In this document: positions 43,697-54,857 of the stretch, one piece after another
Layout of the letters: every line of letters begins with the position of its first letter
Numbering within the stretch: position 1 is the first letter of the stretch
Assembly: GCF_900101385.1 (NCBI RefSeq)
Contig: NZ_FMZB01000010.1
Span: forward strand, 1 to 64,000
DNA length: 64,000 nucleotides
Direction: 5' to 3'
From: Terribacillus halophilus
GTDB lineage: Bacteria > Bacillota > Bacilli > Bacillales > Amphibacillaceae
Made by a program: the position numbers and the translations under genes
The notes under the pieces: generated by a model
What the model was told of the DNA's origin: nothing
The model's database searches: none
What the model saw: only the letters and a program-made list of their open reading frames with translations

Positions 43697-46600
43697 ATGG
43701 CATTTACGCATCTGCAAATCAGAAGCAGCTACAGCTTCTATCAAAGCATAATTAAAATTCCCCAGCTAGTGAAGAAAGCCAAAGAAGCAGGCTATGACGC
43801 CCTGGCACTGACAGATGACAGTGTCATGTATGGCGTCGTACCATTTTACAAGGCTTGTTTGGATGCGGGTATAAAACCAATCATTGGCATCCACGTTCCC
43901 ATCGAGGCAGAGGGGCAGGTGACGAAAACGCTCTTGCTGGCTGAAAATGATATCGGTTATCAGCATCTGATTCAATTAAGTACATATCTTCGAACAAATG
44001 ATATAGTTCACTTGCCGCTTGATTCGATGGAGGCTCTAGCGGGTGGGGTCATCGCCATTGTCCCAGCCCACACAATGATTCAGCTTCAAGTAGATACATG
44101 GCGATCCATATTTGGTGAAAGGCTGTATGCCGGTATCAGTCCGGATGAAGTGCGTTACCTGGATGATCAGATGCTGGATATGTGGCAGCAGAAACACGAT
44201 CTTCGATTTGCGGCCACTGGCGATGTTCGCTATTTGCAGAAGGAGGATATAGATGCCTATCATTGTCTGCTTGCAATAGAGGAAGGAGCAACGTGGGAGC
44301 CGGCGCGGACTGGTGAAGGACTGCAGCACCATTTTCGTACCCAGGAAGAAATGGAACAGCTCTCCGATAGTGCTTTATGGCAAGAGGCGTTGGTTCAGGC
44401 AGGTTCCATTGCGGAGCGTTGTACAATCCAGCTGCAGTTTGACCAACGCCACTTGCCGGCATATCCGGTTCCGCATGGAGGGCAAGCAGATGCATATTTA
44501 AGCGAAATCTGCAAGCAACGCTTAGAGGAACTATACGGGAATCGCCAGGACGCCAAAGAACGGCTGGCGTATGAGCTTGGCGTGATCAAGGAAATGGGTT
44601 TCAGTGATTATTTCCTCATTGTTTGGGATTTTGTCCGCTATGCAAAGGAGCATGGTATCCGTGTTGGTCCGGGGAGGGGATCGGCAGCAGGTTCCCTTGT
44701 TGCCTATGTGCTTGGGATAACCGCAGTGGATCCGCTGGCATATGATCTTTTGTTCGAGCGATTCTTGAATCCCGAAAGGATTACCATGCCCGATATTGAC
44801 ATCGACTTCTCCGATTACCGCAGGGACGAGGTCATTCGTTATGTACACAGCAAATACGGCTCAGATCATGTGGCACAAATCATTACATTCGGCACCTTTG
44901 CGGCCCGATCTCTCCTCCGTGAGTTGATCAAGACGATGGAGATACCACAAGCAGATGCTGCCTATCTGCTTAAAATGATACCGAATAATATGACATCTTT
45001 GTCTGCCGGCTTGCGTGCCTCGGAGGAACTCACTGTCTATGTCAAGGATTCAGAACAGTTAAAGCGACTATTTCGAATCGGTGTCAAGTTGGAGGGGCTG
45101 CCGCGTCATGTATCGACACATGCAGCTGGTATCGTCATCAGTGCGGATCCGCTGATAAAAACAGTGCCGCTTGCATCTGGGCATGACGATGTCGCATTGA
45201 CTCAATTTGCCATGAAGGAATTGGAGCAGCTTGGTTTGTTGAAAATGGACTTTCTCGGTTTACGCAATCTGACGTTGATGGATCATGTCCTCAATGGTTT
45301 GCCGAAAAAACCGGATATGGATTCGGTACCGCTTGATGATGAAGCAACTTTCCGCTTGTTCCGGGAGGGGCGTACGAATGGTGTATTCCAATTTGAATCA
45401 AGCGGCATGAAGCAAGTGCTGCGGCAGCTGAAACCATCGGCATTCGAGGATATCGTCGCTGTCAACGCGTTGTATCGGCCTGGCCCGATGAGTTATATTC
45501 CTGTCTTTATCCGAAGGAAGCATGGAGAGGAAACAATCAGTTATCCGCATGCTAATCTGGCTCCGATCTTAGAGAAGACATACGGTGTACTCGTCTATCA
45601 AGAACAAATCATGCAAATTGCGGCTTCGATGGCGGGCTACAAGCTGGGTGAGGCAGATTTGCTCCGCCGAGCAGTGAGTAAAAAAGATGCTGATGTACTG
45701 TCAAAAGAAGAAACCCGCTTCTTATCCGGCTGTATAGATAATGGGTATAGCGCCGATACTGCCAAGGAAGTATTTTCCTGGATCGTAAAGTTCGCTAACT
45801 ATGGATTTAACCGCAGCCATGCCGTTGCGTACAGCTATCTTGCCTATCAACTGGCATATTTGAAGGCGCATTTCCCGGCTAACTTTTTTGCTGAATTGAT
45901 GAGCGGTGTCGCAAATCAGCCTGAGAAAATCCGGCAGTATATGCGAGAAGCTGGTGACAGCGGGATTGAGGTCTTGGCTCCTTCCATCAATAAAAGCTTC
46001 GGCAAGTACACGGTGGAGAACAAGAACATCAGGATGGGATTGCTGGCGGTCAAAGGCATTGGAGCCCAAGTCGTCCGTGAGATCATCCAGGCCCGAAAAG
46101 ACGGTCCTTTCAAGCATCTTTTCGACTTTTGTATTCGAGTATCCTTAAGTAAATCGGCGCTGGAACAGCTCGTTTTAGCAGGAGCTTTCGATAGTATGCA
46201 TGTCAACAGAGCTGCTGTATTGGCTACGATTGACAAAGCGATGGAGCAGGCTGAATTGTTCAAGGAACTGTACGAGCAGCCTTCGCTGTTGGGGGAAGTG
46301 GAATTTGAGGCCACTTATGCAGAACAGGAGCCTTTTTCATCGATGACAACGTTAATGCACGAAAAAGAAGTGTTGGGGTTGTATATTTCAAGTCATCCAC
46401 TCGCAAGCTATCGGGGTGATCTCCGCAGCAGCGGCCGTATTGCTATACAGCAGCTCGACACACTGCCATTGAAGAAACAAGTGCGACTGGCTGCTGTTTT
46501 GCTCCAACAGCGGACAATCAGGACAAAGAAAGGACAACCGATGGCGTTTCTGACTCTTGGTGATGAAACTGGTGAAATGGAAGCTGTTGTATTCCCGGAT

Positions 46601-46969
46601 TTGCATCGGCAAATCGGGCGTTTCCTGGAAGAGGAAGCACTGCTTGACTTGTCTGGCAGGATTGAAGAAAGAAATGGGGAAAGACAGCTCATTTTACAAG
46701 AAGGTCAACTTTTCCGGGAAGACATGCTTGAACATGGCAAGGAACGTCTTTTTATCCGCTATGATGATATAGAAGAAGAGGAAGTTCTTGCAATTGTCCG
46801 TGAATGCGCCAAACAGTATCCAGGCAATGTACCTGTCATTGTTGTACACAAGGAGACGCGTAAAAGCTATCAGCTATCCGGAGCATATCATCTTGAGCTG
46901 AATCATGGAACATTGGGTGAGCTCAGGAAGCATTTCGGCAAGGAAAACGTTGCTGTGTCGGGTCAATGA
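43697..46969 (+). CDS. dnaE: DNA polymerase III subunit alpha, DnaE type
   Basis: This is the second replicative polymerase of Gram-positives, which extends primers before handing over to PolC. Domains are an N-terminal PHP (about 1-200), the polymerase core with catalytic aspartates in PDIDIDFSDYRRDE, GPGRGSAAGSLVAYVLGI and VNALYRPGPMSYIP, then a helix-hairpin region and a C-terminal OB fold (about 925-1010). The length of 1090 is slightly below the usual 1115. In the PHP domain the expected metal histidine HLQVHSGYS is HLQIRSSYS, so proofreading by this domain is unlikely. ATG 43697 follows AAGGACGG. Confidence 0.96.
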   Translation: MAFTHLQIRSSYSFYQSIIKIPQLVKKAKEAGYDALALTDDSVMYGVVPFYKACLDAGIKPIIGIHVPIEAEGQVTKTLLLAENDIGYQHLIQLSTYLRTNDIVHLPLDSMEALAGGVIAIVPAHTMIQLQVDTWRSIFGERLYAGISPDEVRYLDDQMLDMWQQKHDLRFAATGDVRYLQKEDIDAYHCLLAIEEGATWEPARTGEGLQHHFRTQEEMEQLSDSALWQEALVQAGSIAERCTIQLQFDQRHLPAYPVPHGGQADAYLSEICKQRLEELYGNRQDAKERLAYELGVIKEMGFSDYFLIVWDFVRYAKEHGIRVGPGRGSAAGSLVAYVLGITAVDPLAYDLLFERFLNPERITMPDIDIDFSDYRRDEVIRYVHSKYGSDHVAQIITFGTFAARSLLRELIKTMEIPQADAAYLLKMIPNNMTSLSAGLRASEELTVYVKDSEQLKRLFRIGVKLEGLPRHVSTHAAGIVISADPLIKTVPLASGHDDVALTQFAMKELEQLGLLKMDFLGLRNLTLMDHVLNGLPKKPDMDSVPLDDEATFRLFREGRTNGVFQFESSGMKQVLRQLKPSAFEDIVAVNALYRPGPMSYIPVFIRRKHGEETISYPHANLAPILEKTYGVLVYQEQIMQIAASMAGYKLGEADLLRRAVSKKDADVLSKEETRFLSGCIDNGYSADTAKEVFSWIVKFANYGFNRSHAVAYSYLAYQLAYLKAHFPANFFAELMSGVANQPEKIRQYMREAGDSGIEVLAPSINKSFGKYTVENKNIRMGLLAVKGIGAQVVREIIQARKDGPFKHLFDFCIRVSLSKSALEQLVLAGAFDSMHVNRAAVLATIDKAMEQAELFKELYEQPSLLGEVEFEATYAEQEPFSSMTTLMHEKEVLGLYISSHPLASYRGDLRSSGRIAIQQLDTLPLKKQVRLAAVLLQQRTIRTKKGQPMAFLTLGDETGEMEAVVFPDLHRQIGRFLEEEALLDLSGRIEERNGERQLILQEGQLFREDMLEHGKERLFIRYDDIEEEEVLAIVRECAKQYPGNVPVIVVHKETRKSYQLSGAYHLELNHGTLGELRKHFGKENVAVSGQ

Positions 46970-46982
46970 TGATTCACCTTTC

Positions 46983-47011
46983 TTTACACTGTGGGAAGAT
47001 GTCCATATAAT
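46983..47011 (+). promoter_or_regulatory. Sigma-A promoter of the malic enzyme gene
   Basis: TTTACA (46983-46988), a 17-base spacer and TATAAT (47006-47011), 56 bases before the gene. A small dyad ACGTCTG-CA-CAGAC-CGT follows at 47018-47034, about where transcription starts. Confidence 0.75.
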
Positions 47012-47066
47012 GTATAAACGTCTGCACAGACCGTCATGTTATAAATTACACAAAGGATGATAAAAT

Positions 47067-48305
47067 ATGTCCAATCTACGAGAAGATGCATTGAAAATAC
47101 ACCGTGAAAATAAAGGGAAACTGACAATGAAGTCGAAGATCCCCGTTCGCAATGCGACGGATCTGAGCCTTGCTTACTCTCCTGGTGTAGCGGAACCTTG
47201 TAAAGAAATCCACCAAAACAGGGATGACGTTTACGAATACACAATGAAAGGCAATATGGTTGCCGTTGTCAGTGACGGTACTGCCGTGCTTGGCCTTGGA
47301 AATATCGGCCCGGAAGCTGCCCTTCCAGTAATGGAAGGAAAATCCGTCCTATTCCAGAGCTTCGCAGGTGTTGATAGCTTCCCGATCGTGCTCGATACAA
47401 ACGATGTGGACGAAATCGTTCGCACTGTGAAGTTAATGGCTCCAACATTCGGCGGCGTGAACTTGGAGGATATCTCTGCTCCTCGCTGCTTCGAAATCGA
47501 AGAGCGTCTGAAAGCAGAAACGGATATTCCCGTATTCCACGATGATCAGCACGGTACTGCCATCGTAACAGTTGCCGGTTTGCTGAACGCATTGAAATTG
47601 GTTGGCAAAAGCTTCGATAACATCAAGGTGGTAGCTAACGGCGCTGGTGCTGCCGGTATCGCAATCATTGAATTGCTGCACAGCCTTGGCGTGAACAACG
47701 TCATCATGTGTGATTCCAAAGGTATGATCTACGAAGGTCGTCCGGAAGGCATGAACAAAATGAAAGACCGCGTTGCGAAAATCACAAACCGTGATCGCCA
47801 GGAAGGCAGCCTTTCCGATGCAATCAAGGATGCTGACGTATTCATCGGTGTATCTTTGGCAAACCTATTGTCCAAAGACGATGTTCGCACAATGGCGAAG
47901 GACCCGATCATCTTCGCAATGGCGAACCCAGATCCGGAAATCCTGCCGGATGATGCAAAAGAAGCTGGTGCCCGCGTTATCGGTACAGGACGCTCTGACT
48001 TCCCGAACCAGGTGAACAACGTCCTTGCCTTCCCTGGTATCTTCCGCGGTGCCCTGGATGTTCGCGCAACTGACATCAACGAAGAAATGAAAATCGCCGC
48101 TGCCAAAGCGATTGCCGAGCTGATCGACGAAAGCGACTTGAACGAAGATTACGTCATCCCAGCGCCATTCGATCCGCGCGTTGCTCCAGCCGTTGCCAAA
48201 GCAGTAGCCAAAGCAGCAATGGACACGGGCGTCAACCGTATCACGGTTGATCCGGAAGAAGTAGCTGAAAAGACTCGTCAGCTGACAATCATCGACGAAG
48301 ACTGA
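47067..48305 (+). CDS. ytsJ: NAD(P)-dependent malic enzyme
   Basis: This enzyme oxidatively decarboxylates malate to pyruvate. The 412 residues carry LSLAYSPGVAEPC, SDGTAVLGLGNIGP, FHDDQHGTAI (metal site), the dinucleotide loop NGAGAAGIA, and VFIGVS and AMANPDPEI. In B. subtilis YtsJ is the main NADPH-producing malic enzyme needed for growth on malate. The malate-type transporter at 33327 and its two-component system in the same window make a coherent set. ATG follows AAAGGATGA. Confidence 0.95.
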   Translation: MSNLREDALKIHRENKGKLTMKSKIPVRNATDLSLAYSPGVAEPCKEIHQNRDDVYEYTMKGNMVAVVSDGTAVLGLGNIGPEAALPVMEGKSVLFQSFAGVDSFPIVLDTNDVDEIVRTVKLMAPTFGGVNLEDISAPRCFEIEERLKAETDIPVFHDDQHGTAIVTVAGLLNALKLVGKSFDNIKVVANGAGAAGIAIIELLHSLGVNNVIMCDSKGMIYEGRPEGMNKMKDRVAKITNRDRQEGSLSDAIKDADVFIGVSLANLLSKDDVRTMAKDPIIFAMANPDPEILPDDAKEAGARVIGTGRSDFPNQVNNVLAFPGIFRGALDVRATDINEEMKIAAAKAIAELIDESDLNEDYVIPAPFDPRVAPAVAKAVAKAAMDTGVNRITVDPEEVAEKTRQLTIIDED

Positions 48306-48321
48306 TATCCAACCTGCACAG

Positions 48322-48357
48322 GCAGGCGTTTCCATTGTTGGGAAATGTCTGCTTTTC
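48322..48357 (+). terminator. Malic enzyme terminator
   Basis: A 12-bp stem with two G-T pairs (48322-48333 with 48341-48352) and TTTT after it. The T-run is short. Confidence 0.6.
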
Positions 48358-48458
48358 GCAGGTTATATATGTTTACATAGTTGAATTTAACGCGCACGTA
48401 CAAGGAAATGATGGTACAATAAATAGTTAGATGCGTTTGTTCAAAAGGAGGAATTACC

Positions 48459-49316
48459 TTGCTTAAAGATTTTTTTAGCAAGAAGAAACATGCTTCCAAG
48501 CCTAACGAAGAGGCGAAGCAGGATATTCCTGAGGGACTCATGCTCAAATGCTCGGGCTGTGGAAAGATCTACTACCGAGAAGAGATGAGAAAGCAATTGT
48601 ATGTGTGTCCGAATTGTGGCCACCATCATCAATTGCCTTCTGACGAGCGAATTAACAGCTTGTTCGACGAGGGTTCGTTTACGGAATATGATACAGACTT
48701 AAATACCGGCAATCCGTTGGAATTTCCAAGTTATCTGCAAAAGTTGGAGAAGGACCAGCTGAAAACCGGGCTAAAAGAAGCCGTTGTGACTGGTGAAGGC
48801 ACGATTGGTGGTTACCGTACTGCTTTTGCGGTGATGGATTCACGATTCAGAATGGCTAGTATGGGTTCTGTAGTCGGCGAAAAGATCGCACGCGCGATCG
48901 AGAGAGCACGACAAGCAGATATACCATTCATCATCTTCACTGCCTCTGGCGGAGCCAGAATGCAAGAAGGTGCACTGAGTCTGATGCAGATGGCGAAGAC
49001 GTCTGCTGCTGTGCAGCGTTTCCGCGATGCAGGCGGACTGATGATTTCTGTCATGACGAATCCTACATATGGAGGAGTCTCTGCAAGTTTTGCCTCTTTA
49101 GGGGATTATAACTTTGCCGAGCCTGGTGCTTTGATCGGATTTGCCGGCAGACGTGTTGTGGAGGAAACAATCCGGGAGAAACTGCCGGAGGATTTCCAGA
49201 CCGCGGAGTTTTTGCTGGAGCACGGTCAGCTTGACGCTGTCATCAATCGCCATGATATGAAAAAATATCTGACCACGATCCTCGATATCCATCAAGCAGG
49301 AGGAAACGTATCATGA
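48459..49316 (+). CDS. accD: Acetyl-CoA carboxylase carboxyltransferase subunit beta
   Basis: With AccA it transfers the carboxyl group from biotin to acetyl-CoA, giving malonyl-CoA for fatty acid synthesis. The 285-residue protein has the four-cysteine zinc finger CSGCGKIYY and CPNCGHH at about 31-52. The crotonase-like core includes [19 protein letters not shown] and [14 protein letters not shown]. The start is TTG 48459 after AAAAGGAGG. It overlaps accA by four bases (ATGA), so the subunits are made in equal amounts. An extended -10 TGG-TACAAT is at 48412-48420. Confidence 0.96.
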   Translation: MLKDFFSKKKHASKPNEEAKQDIPEGLMLKCSGCGKIYYREEMRKQLYVCPNCGHHHQLPSDERINSLFDEGSFTEYDTDLNTGNPLEFPSYLQKLEKDQLKTGLKEAVVTGEGTIGGYRTAFAVMDSRFRMASMGSVVGEKIARAIERARQADIPFIIFTASGGARMQEGALSLMQMAKTSAAVQRFRDAGGLMISVMTNPTYGGVSASFASLGDYNFAEPGALIGFAGRRVVEETIREKLPEDFQTAEFLLEHGQLDAVINRHDMKKYLTTILDIHQAGGNVS

Positions 49317-50266
49317 AACAAGTATTGGAATTCGAGAAGCCAGTCATCGCGCTGCGGGAAAAAATAGCGGAGTTGAAGACGTTCACGAAGGAAAGCGATC
49401 TTGACTTGACGGAAGAAATCGTTAAGCTGGAAACACGGCTTGAAAAGCTGGAGAATGATATTTATACGAATCTCAAGCCTTGGGATCGTGTCCAGATGGC
49501 AAGGCATGCAGAGCGTCCGACGACGCTTGATTATGTCGAGCATCTTTTCACGGACTTCCTGGAGTTCCATGGAGACCGTTATTATGGTGATGATGCGGCG
49601 ATTGTCGCAGGAATCGCCAAATATAAAGGCCGCCCGGTCACGATTGTCGGCCACCAGCGCGGCAAGACGACGAAAGAGAATATTCGCCGTAATTTTGGTA
49701 TGCCTCACCCAGAAGGATTCCGCAAGGCCGCACGCCACATGCAGCAGGCTGCCAAATTCGGCCGCCCGATCATTTGCTTCATCGACACCAAGGGTGCATT
49801 CCCAGGTCGTGCAGCAGAAGAGCGGGGACAAAGTGAAGCAATTGCCCGCAACCTGATGGAGATGTCTGGCTTCGAAGTACCGATCATTTGCATCGTTATC
49901 GGAGAAGGCGGAAGCGGCGGTGCGTTGGCACTTGGCGTAGGCGACCGCCTACTTATGCTGGAGAATTCCACATTCTCTGTCATTTCACCAGAAGGCGCTG
50001 CCTCCATCCTATGGAAAGATGGCGGAAAAGCGAAGGAAGCTGCCGAAAAACTTAAGATCACGGCTCCGGACTTGAAGGAACTGGGTGTCATTGATAGCAT
50101 CATCCCGGAAATTCGCGGCGGTGCACATCGGGACCTCCAAGCCCAGGCTGAACTTGTGGATCAAGTGATCACGGAGCAGCTTTTGGAACTGGAAAAACTG
50201 GACAAGCAAGTATTACTGGAACAAAGATGGGAAAAATATAGTAAAATCGGTTCGTATGCTGAATAA
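49313..50266 (+). CDS. accA: Acetyl-CoA carboxylase carboxyltransferase subunit alpha
   Basis: The partner of AccD in the carboxyltransferase. The 317 residues start with a helical part ([18 protein letters not shown]), then the crotonase-like fold with [37 protein letters not shown] and [15 protein letters not shown]. The ATG lies inside the accD stop region. accDA precede pfkA as in B. subtilis. Confidence 0.97.
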   Translation: MKQVLEFEKPVIALREKIAELKTFTKESDLDLTEEIVKLETRLEKLENDIYTNLKPWDRVQMARHAERPTTLDYVEHLFTDFLEFHGDRYYGDDAAIVAGIAKYKGRPVTIVGHQRGKTTKENIRRNFGMPHPEGFRKAARHMQQAAKFGRPIICFIDTKGAFPGRAAEERGQSEAIARNLMEMSGFEVPIICIVIGEGGSGGALALGVGDRLLMLENSTFSVISPEGAASILWKDGGKAKEAAEKLKITAPDLKELGVIDSIIPEIRGGAHRDLQAQAELVDQVITEQLLELEKLDKQVLLEQRWEKYSKIGSYAE

Positions 50267-50298
50267 GCATCTGACCGATTAACTTCATCTTCCGCTTC

Positions 50299-50324
50299 TG
50301 TAAACGATTTACATAGGCTTTTTT
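50299..50324 (+). other. Perfect TGTAAA-CGA-TTTACA palindrome, cre-like, followed by T6
   Basis: A 15-base palindrome at 50299-50313 between accA and pfkA. It resembles a cre site but is one base too long. With TTTTTT six bases later, and TTCCGC/GCGGAA flanks, it may instead be a weak accA terminator. Confidence 0.4.
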
Positions 50325-50427
50325 GCGGAATTCTTTCTCTTACTTTTTTTAATAAGAAAATTATATGTTTTATTTGATAATAAGTTGGATAAGGATTATC
50401 TTTGAAAAGGGTATAAAAGTTCTATAA

Positions 50428-51411
<984 letters not shown>

Positions 51412-51444
51412 TAGTTGTTGCACTACTGAAGGAGGATTCTCAAA

Positions 51445-53205
51445 ATGAGAAAGACAAAAATCGTATGTACAATCGGACCAGCTTCTGAGTCCGTAGAAAC
51501 ACTAGTTCAGCTTATCGAGGCAGGCATGAATGTTGCACGCCTTAACTTCTCCCACGGGGATTTCGAAGAGCATGGCGCTCGTATCAAGAACATTCGCGAA
51601 GCTTCAAAACGCACTGGCAAAACGGTGGCTATCCTTTTGGATACAAAAGGTCCAGAAATCCGTACCGGTGTCCTGCAGGACGGCGAAGCTAACATTGAAA
51701 AGGGCGACGAAATCTTTGTCAGCATGAACGAGATGGAAGGTTCCAAAGAGAGATTCTCTGTAACGTATCCAGGTTTGATCAATGATGTGCATGTTGGATC
51801 GAAGTTTCTATTGGATGACGGCTTGATCGAATTGGAAGTACTTGACATCGATAAAGCGAATAATGAAATCAAAACAAAAGCATTGAACTCCGGATTGCTT
51901 AAAAACAAAAAAGGCGTCAACGTACCAGGCGTGAGCGTTAACCTACCAGGTATCACAGACAAGGATGCAAGCGACATCGAGTTTGGTATCGGACAAGACA
52001 TCGATTTCATTGCTGCTTCTTTCGTAAGACGTCCATCTGATGTATTGGAAATCCGTGAATTGCTTGAAAAGCATGAAGCTGGTCACATCCAAATCATTCC
52101 TAAAATCGAAAACCAAGAAGGCTTCGACAACCTCGATGCGATCCTTCAGGTGAGTGATGGTCTGATGGTTGCACGTGGTGACCTTGGTGTGGAAATCCCT
52201 GCAGAAGATGTACCATTGGCACAAAAAGAAATGATCAAACGATGCAACATCGCAGGTAAACCAGTTATCACAGCTACACAGATGCTTGATAGCATGCAGC
52301 GCAATCCGCGCCCGACACGCGCAGAAGCTTCCGACGTTGCGAATGCGATCTTCGATGGTACGGACGCAATCATGCTTTCTGGTGAAACTGCAGCTGGTAA
52401 CTATCCAGTAGAAGCGGTTCGCACGATGAATAACATCGCTCGTAAGGCGGAGACTGCACTTGACCATAAAGCAATCCTTGAAGAGCGTTCCAAAGCAAGT
52501 GATATGACAATTACAGATGCGATCAGCCAGTCTGTTGGTCATACTGCCATCAACTTGAGTGTCAGCGCAATCGTTACAGCTACTTCAAGCGGCTATACTG
52601 CGAAGATGATTTCCAAGTATCGTCCGAAAGCTCCTATCGTAGCAGTAACATTCGATGAAGCGACCAATCGCAGACTTTCCCTTGTTTGGGGTGTTCAAGC
52701 GATTACTGGTGAACGCGTGGAATCTACGGATGATATGCTGGATCTTGCTGTGGATACGGGCTTGTCCACTGATTTGTTCCAGCGCGGAGACCGCATCATC
52801 ATCGCTGCGGGCGTACCTGTAGGTGAAACTGGTACGACGAACTTGATGAAAGTTCATGTAATCGGCGATATCCTTGCCAAAGGCCAAGGCATTGGTAAAG
52901 GCAGTGTCTATGGTAAAGCTGTTGTTGCCAAGGATGCAGACGAAGCACAGCGTCTTGTGCAGCAAGGAGACATCCTTGTAACATACGGAACAGATAAAGA
53001 CATGATGCCGGCCATCGAGAAAGCAGGCGGATTGATTGTAGAAGAAGGCGGCTTGACATCGCATGCAGCTGTTGTTGGCCTGAGCCTTGGTATTCCGGTC
53101 GTAGTAGGTGTGGCGGAAGCTTCATCGAAAATTACCGATGGTGCATTGGTGACAGTCGATGCGGCCAAAGGTGATATTTACGATGGACATGCTAGTGTCC
53201 TTTAA
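51445..53205 (+). CDS. pyk: Pyruvate kinase with C-terminal PEP-utiliser domain
   Basis: It converts PEP and ADP into pyruvate and ATP. The 586 residues exceed the 470 of the core enzyme, because Bacillaceae enzymes carry an extra C-terminal domain like that of PEP-utilising enzymes. Here that is about 475-586, with [16 protein letters not shown] and [21 protein letters not shown] (the histidine loop TSHAA). The core shows [32 protein letters not shown] and [19 protein letters not shown] precedes ATG. It is cotranscribed with pfkA. Confidence 0.97.
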   Translation: MRKTKIVCTIGPASESVETLVQLIEAGMNVARLNFSHGDFEEHGARIKNIREASKRTGKTVAILLDTKGPEIRTGVLQDGEANIEKGDEIFVSMNEMEGSKERFSVTYPGLINDVHVGSKFLLDDGLIELEVLDIDKANNEIKTKALNSGLLKNKKGVNVPGVSVNLPGITDKDASDIEFGIGQDIDFIAASFVRRPSDVLEIRELLEKHEAGHIQIIPKIENQEGFDNLDAILQVSDGLMVARGDLGVEIPAEDVPLAQKEMIKRCNIAGKPVITATQMLDSMQRNPRPTRAEASDVANAIFDGTDAIMLSGETAAGNYPVEAVRTMNNIARKAETALDHKAILEERSKASDMTITDAISQSVGHTAINLSVSAIVTATSSGYTAKMISKYRPKAPIVAVTFDEATNRRLSLVWGVQAITGERVESTDDMLDLAVDTGLSTDLFQRGDRIIIAAGVPVGETGTTNLMKVHVIGDILAKGQGIGKGSVYGKAVVAKDADEAQRLVQQGDILVTYGTDKDMMPAIEKAGGLIVEEGGLTSHAAVVGLSLGIPVVVGVAEASSKITDGALVTVDAAKGDIYDGHASVL

Positions 53206-53219
53206 GATGTAAGAATGGA

Positions 53220-53250
53220 GGAGAGGGATGTGAACCCTCTCCTTTTTTAT
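53220..53250 (+). terminator. pfkA-pyk terminator
   Basis: GGAGAGGG (53220-53227) pairs with CCCTCTCC (53235-53242), followed by T6. Confidence 0.9.
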
Positions 53251-53303
53251 TTGCTATAAGGCTGTGTTAAACTAAAGCTATTCTGACTAATGGAGCGTTG
53301 TGT

Positions 53304-53696
53304 ATGAAAAAAGCGTTGCTTTTTCTTTTTATCTTGTTTCCAGCCATTGAAATAACATTTTTCATTTGGGCTGGTTTGGAAATCGGTTTTCTTTGGCTAT
53401 TCCTTCTTATCGTAGCAACCGGTCTGCTCGGGGTGGCACTTGCTCGTCGTGAGGGACTCCAGACATATAGGAGGGCCAGGGAACAGATGCAGAATGGCCA
53501 ACCGCCCACGGATGAACTTTTGAATGGCACGTGCATATTGATTGGCGGTTTTCTGTTATTGCTGCCCGGCTTTTTCAGCGATTTGATCGGTCTTTTGTTT
53601 CTGCTGCCATTTACTCGTAAAAGACTACGTTATTGGGTACAGGCACTGCTCATGCGGCTCGTATCGAAAAATACTATCAGAGTTTACCGTCGCTAA
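53304..53696 (+). CDS. fxsA: FxsA-family membrane protein
   Basis: A 130-residue inner-membrane protein with three or four hydrophobic segments (about 4-22, 25-48 and 75-98). The family marks are FPAIEITFFIWAG, ATGLLGVALARREGL and LLLLPGFFSDLIGLLFLLP. E. coli FxsA affects F-plasmid exclusion of phage T7; the normal role is unknown. B. subtilis has YtzA here. ATG 53304 is preferred over TTG 53298 because of spacing to TGGAG. Its stop overlaps that of ytvI on the opposite strand by four bases. Confidence 0.88.
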   Translation: MKKALLFLFILFPAIEITFFIWAGLEIGFLWLFLLIVATGLLGVALARREGLQTYRRAREQMQNGQPPTDELLNGTCILIGGFLLLLPGFFSDLIGLLFLLPFTRKRLRYWVQALLMRLVSKNTIRVYRR

Positions 53697-54811
53697 GGCA
53701 GTTTGCCGTTCTTGATATATTGCCAAAGGATTTGCAGGACGCCAGTATGGTGAAGTGTGTGCAAAACTACTAGCAGCACGGGACCGGCGAGAAGTCCGAT
53801 AAAGCCTAATAGCTGGAATCCAGCAAAAACGGCAATCAGTGTAGCTAACGGATGCAGCCCGATCTGGACGGACAGTAGATTAGGTTCCATAAGCTGACGC
53901 TGCAGCACGATTACGAGATACAATACAGCCAGTCCTATTGTCAAAGAGAAATTACCCGTCAGGAAACTGTAGAGGATCCAAGGAACGAAGACAATGCCTG
54001 TGCCTAAATAAGGTACGATATCGACCAGGGAAATGAAAAAGGCCGTGGCAATCGGATGCTCGATACGAAGTACGGCAAAGCCTAAGCACATGATGACGAA
54101 TGTCAGGCTTAGCAGCAAAGCTTGTGCTTTCAGGAAACCTATGCAAGCCTTTACCAATCCCTTCCCTACTTGTTTGGTGCTAGTGAGCAGCAAAGCAGGG
54201 AGAAAACGATCCAGGAATGCCGTGATTTTCTCCCAGTCTTTACAAATGAAAAAAGTCCCAAGTAAGGCAAAAATGCAGACGCTTATATAAAGCGGGGCTT
54301 TGCCAAGCAGCAGGGGGACAGCCTCCAGTGCTGCTTGGATACCTTCTCCAAGTGTAACGGAAAGATGCTGGATGACAGCTTGGAGATTCTCATCCAGTGC
54401 TTCTTGCTGGCCAGGATTCAAATCCTGCTGAAAAGACATCAACCGTTCGTAATAAGGGACAATATATAATTCCACGATCTTTTGTACATAATTTACAAAA
54501 TCAGTGAAATGAACTGGTACGGTCTTGGCAAGATAGGCTGCTCCTTGCGCAATTTCATTTACGGCCAATGCAAGTCCGCCTAGGCATAAGCCCAAAAAAA
54601 TTAATAAGATAAGCCCGACAGCTGCCGTCCTGTTCAATGCAGTCTTTCGTTCCATCAACCGGACAGCAGGATTCATCAGGATAGCGAGGATGACAGAGAT
54701 GATAAATGGATATACATAAGGAGCGGCCAGCAGAATGAGTGCAATACTGCCGGCAGTGGTTCCCAGGACTATGCATAATCGCAGCAGCTGGTGAAGGGTC
54801 GTCATTTGCAT
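53693..54811 (-). CDS. ytvI: AI-2E family transporter-like protein YtvI
   Basis: A 372-residue polytopic membrane protein of the AI-2E/PerM family (UPF0118), about eight hydrophobic segments. FFISLVDIVPYLGTGIVFVPW and EPNLLSVQIGLHPLATLIAVFAG are the conserved family regions. The B. subtilis orthologue YtvI lies at the same place; its substrate is unknown, and some family members act as sodium-proton antiporters. ATG 54811 on the minus strand follows AAAGGATGTGAG; the much longer open frame is not supported by a site. Confidence 0.88.
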   Translation of the reverse strand: MQMTTLHQLLRLCIVLGTTAGSIALILLAAPYVYPFIISVILAILMNPAVRLMERKTALNRTAAVGLILLIFLGLCLGGLALAVNEIAQGAAYLAKTVPVHFTDFVNYVQKIVELYIVPYYERLMSFQQDLNPGQQEALDENLQAVIQHLSVTLGEGIQAALEAVPLLLGKAPLYISVCIFALLGTFFICKDWEKITAFLDRFLPALLLTSTKQVGKGLVKACIGFLKAQALLLSLTFVIMCLGFAVLRIEHPIATAFFISLVDIVPYLGTGIVFVPWILYSFLTGNFSLTIGLAVLYLVIVLQRQLMEPNLLSVQIGLHPLATLIAVFAGFQLLGFIGLLAGPVLLVVLHTLHHTGVLQILWQYIKNGKLP

Positions 54812-54857
54812 GAGCTCACATCCTTTATCGTAATGAAGAAAGTTTGGAGGAAAAATT

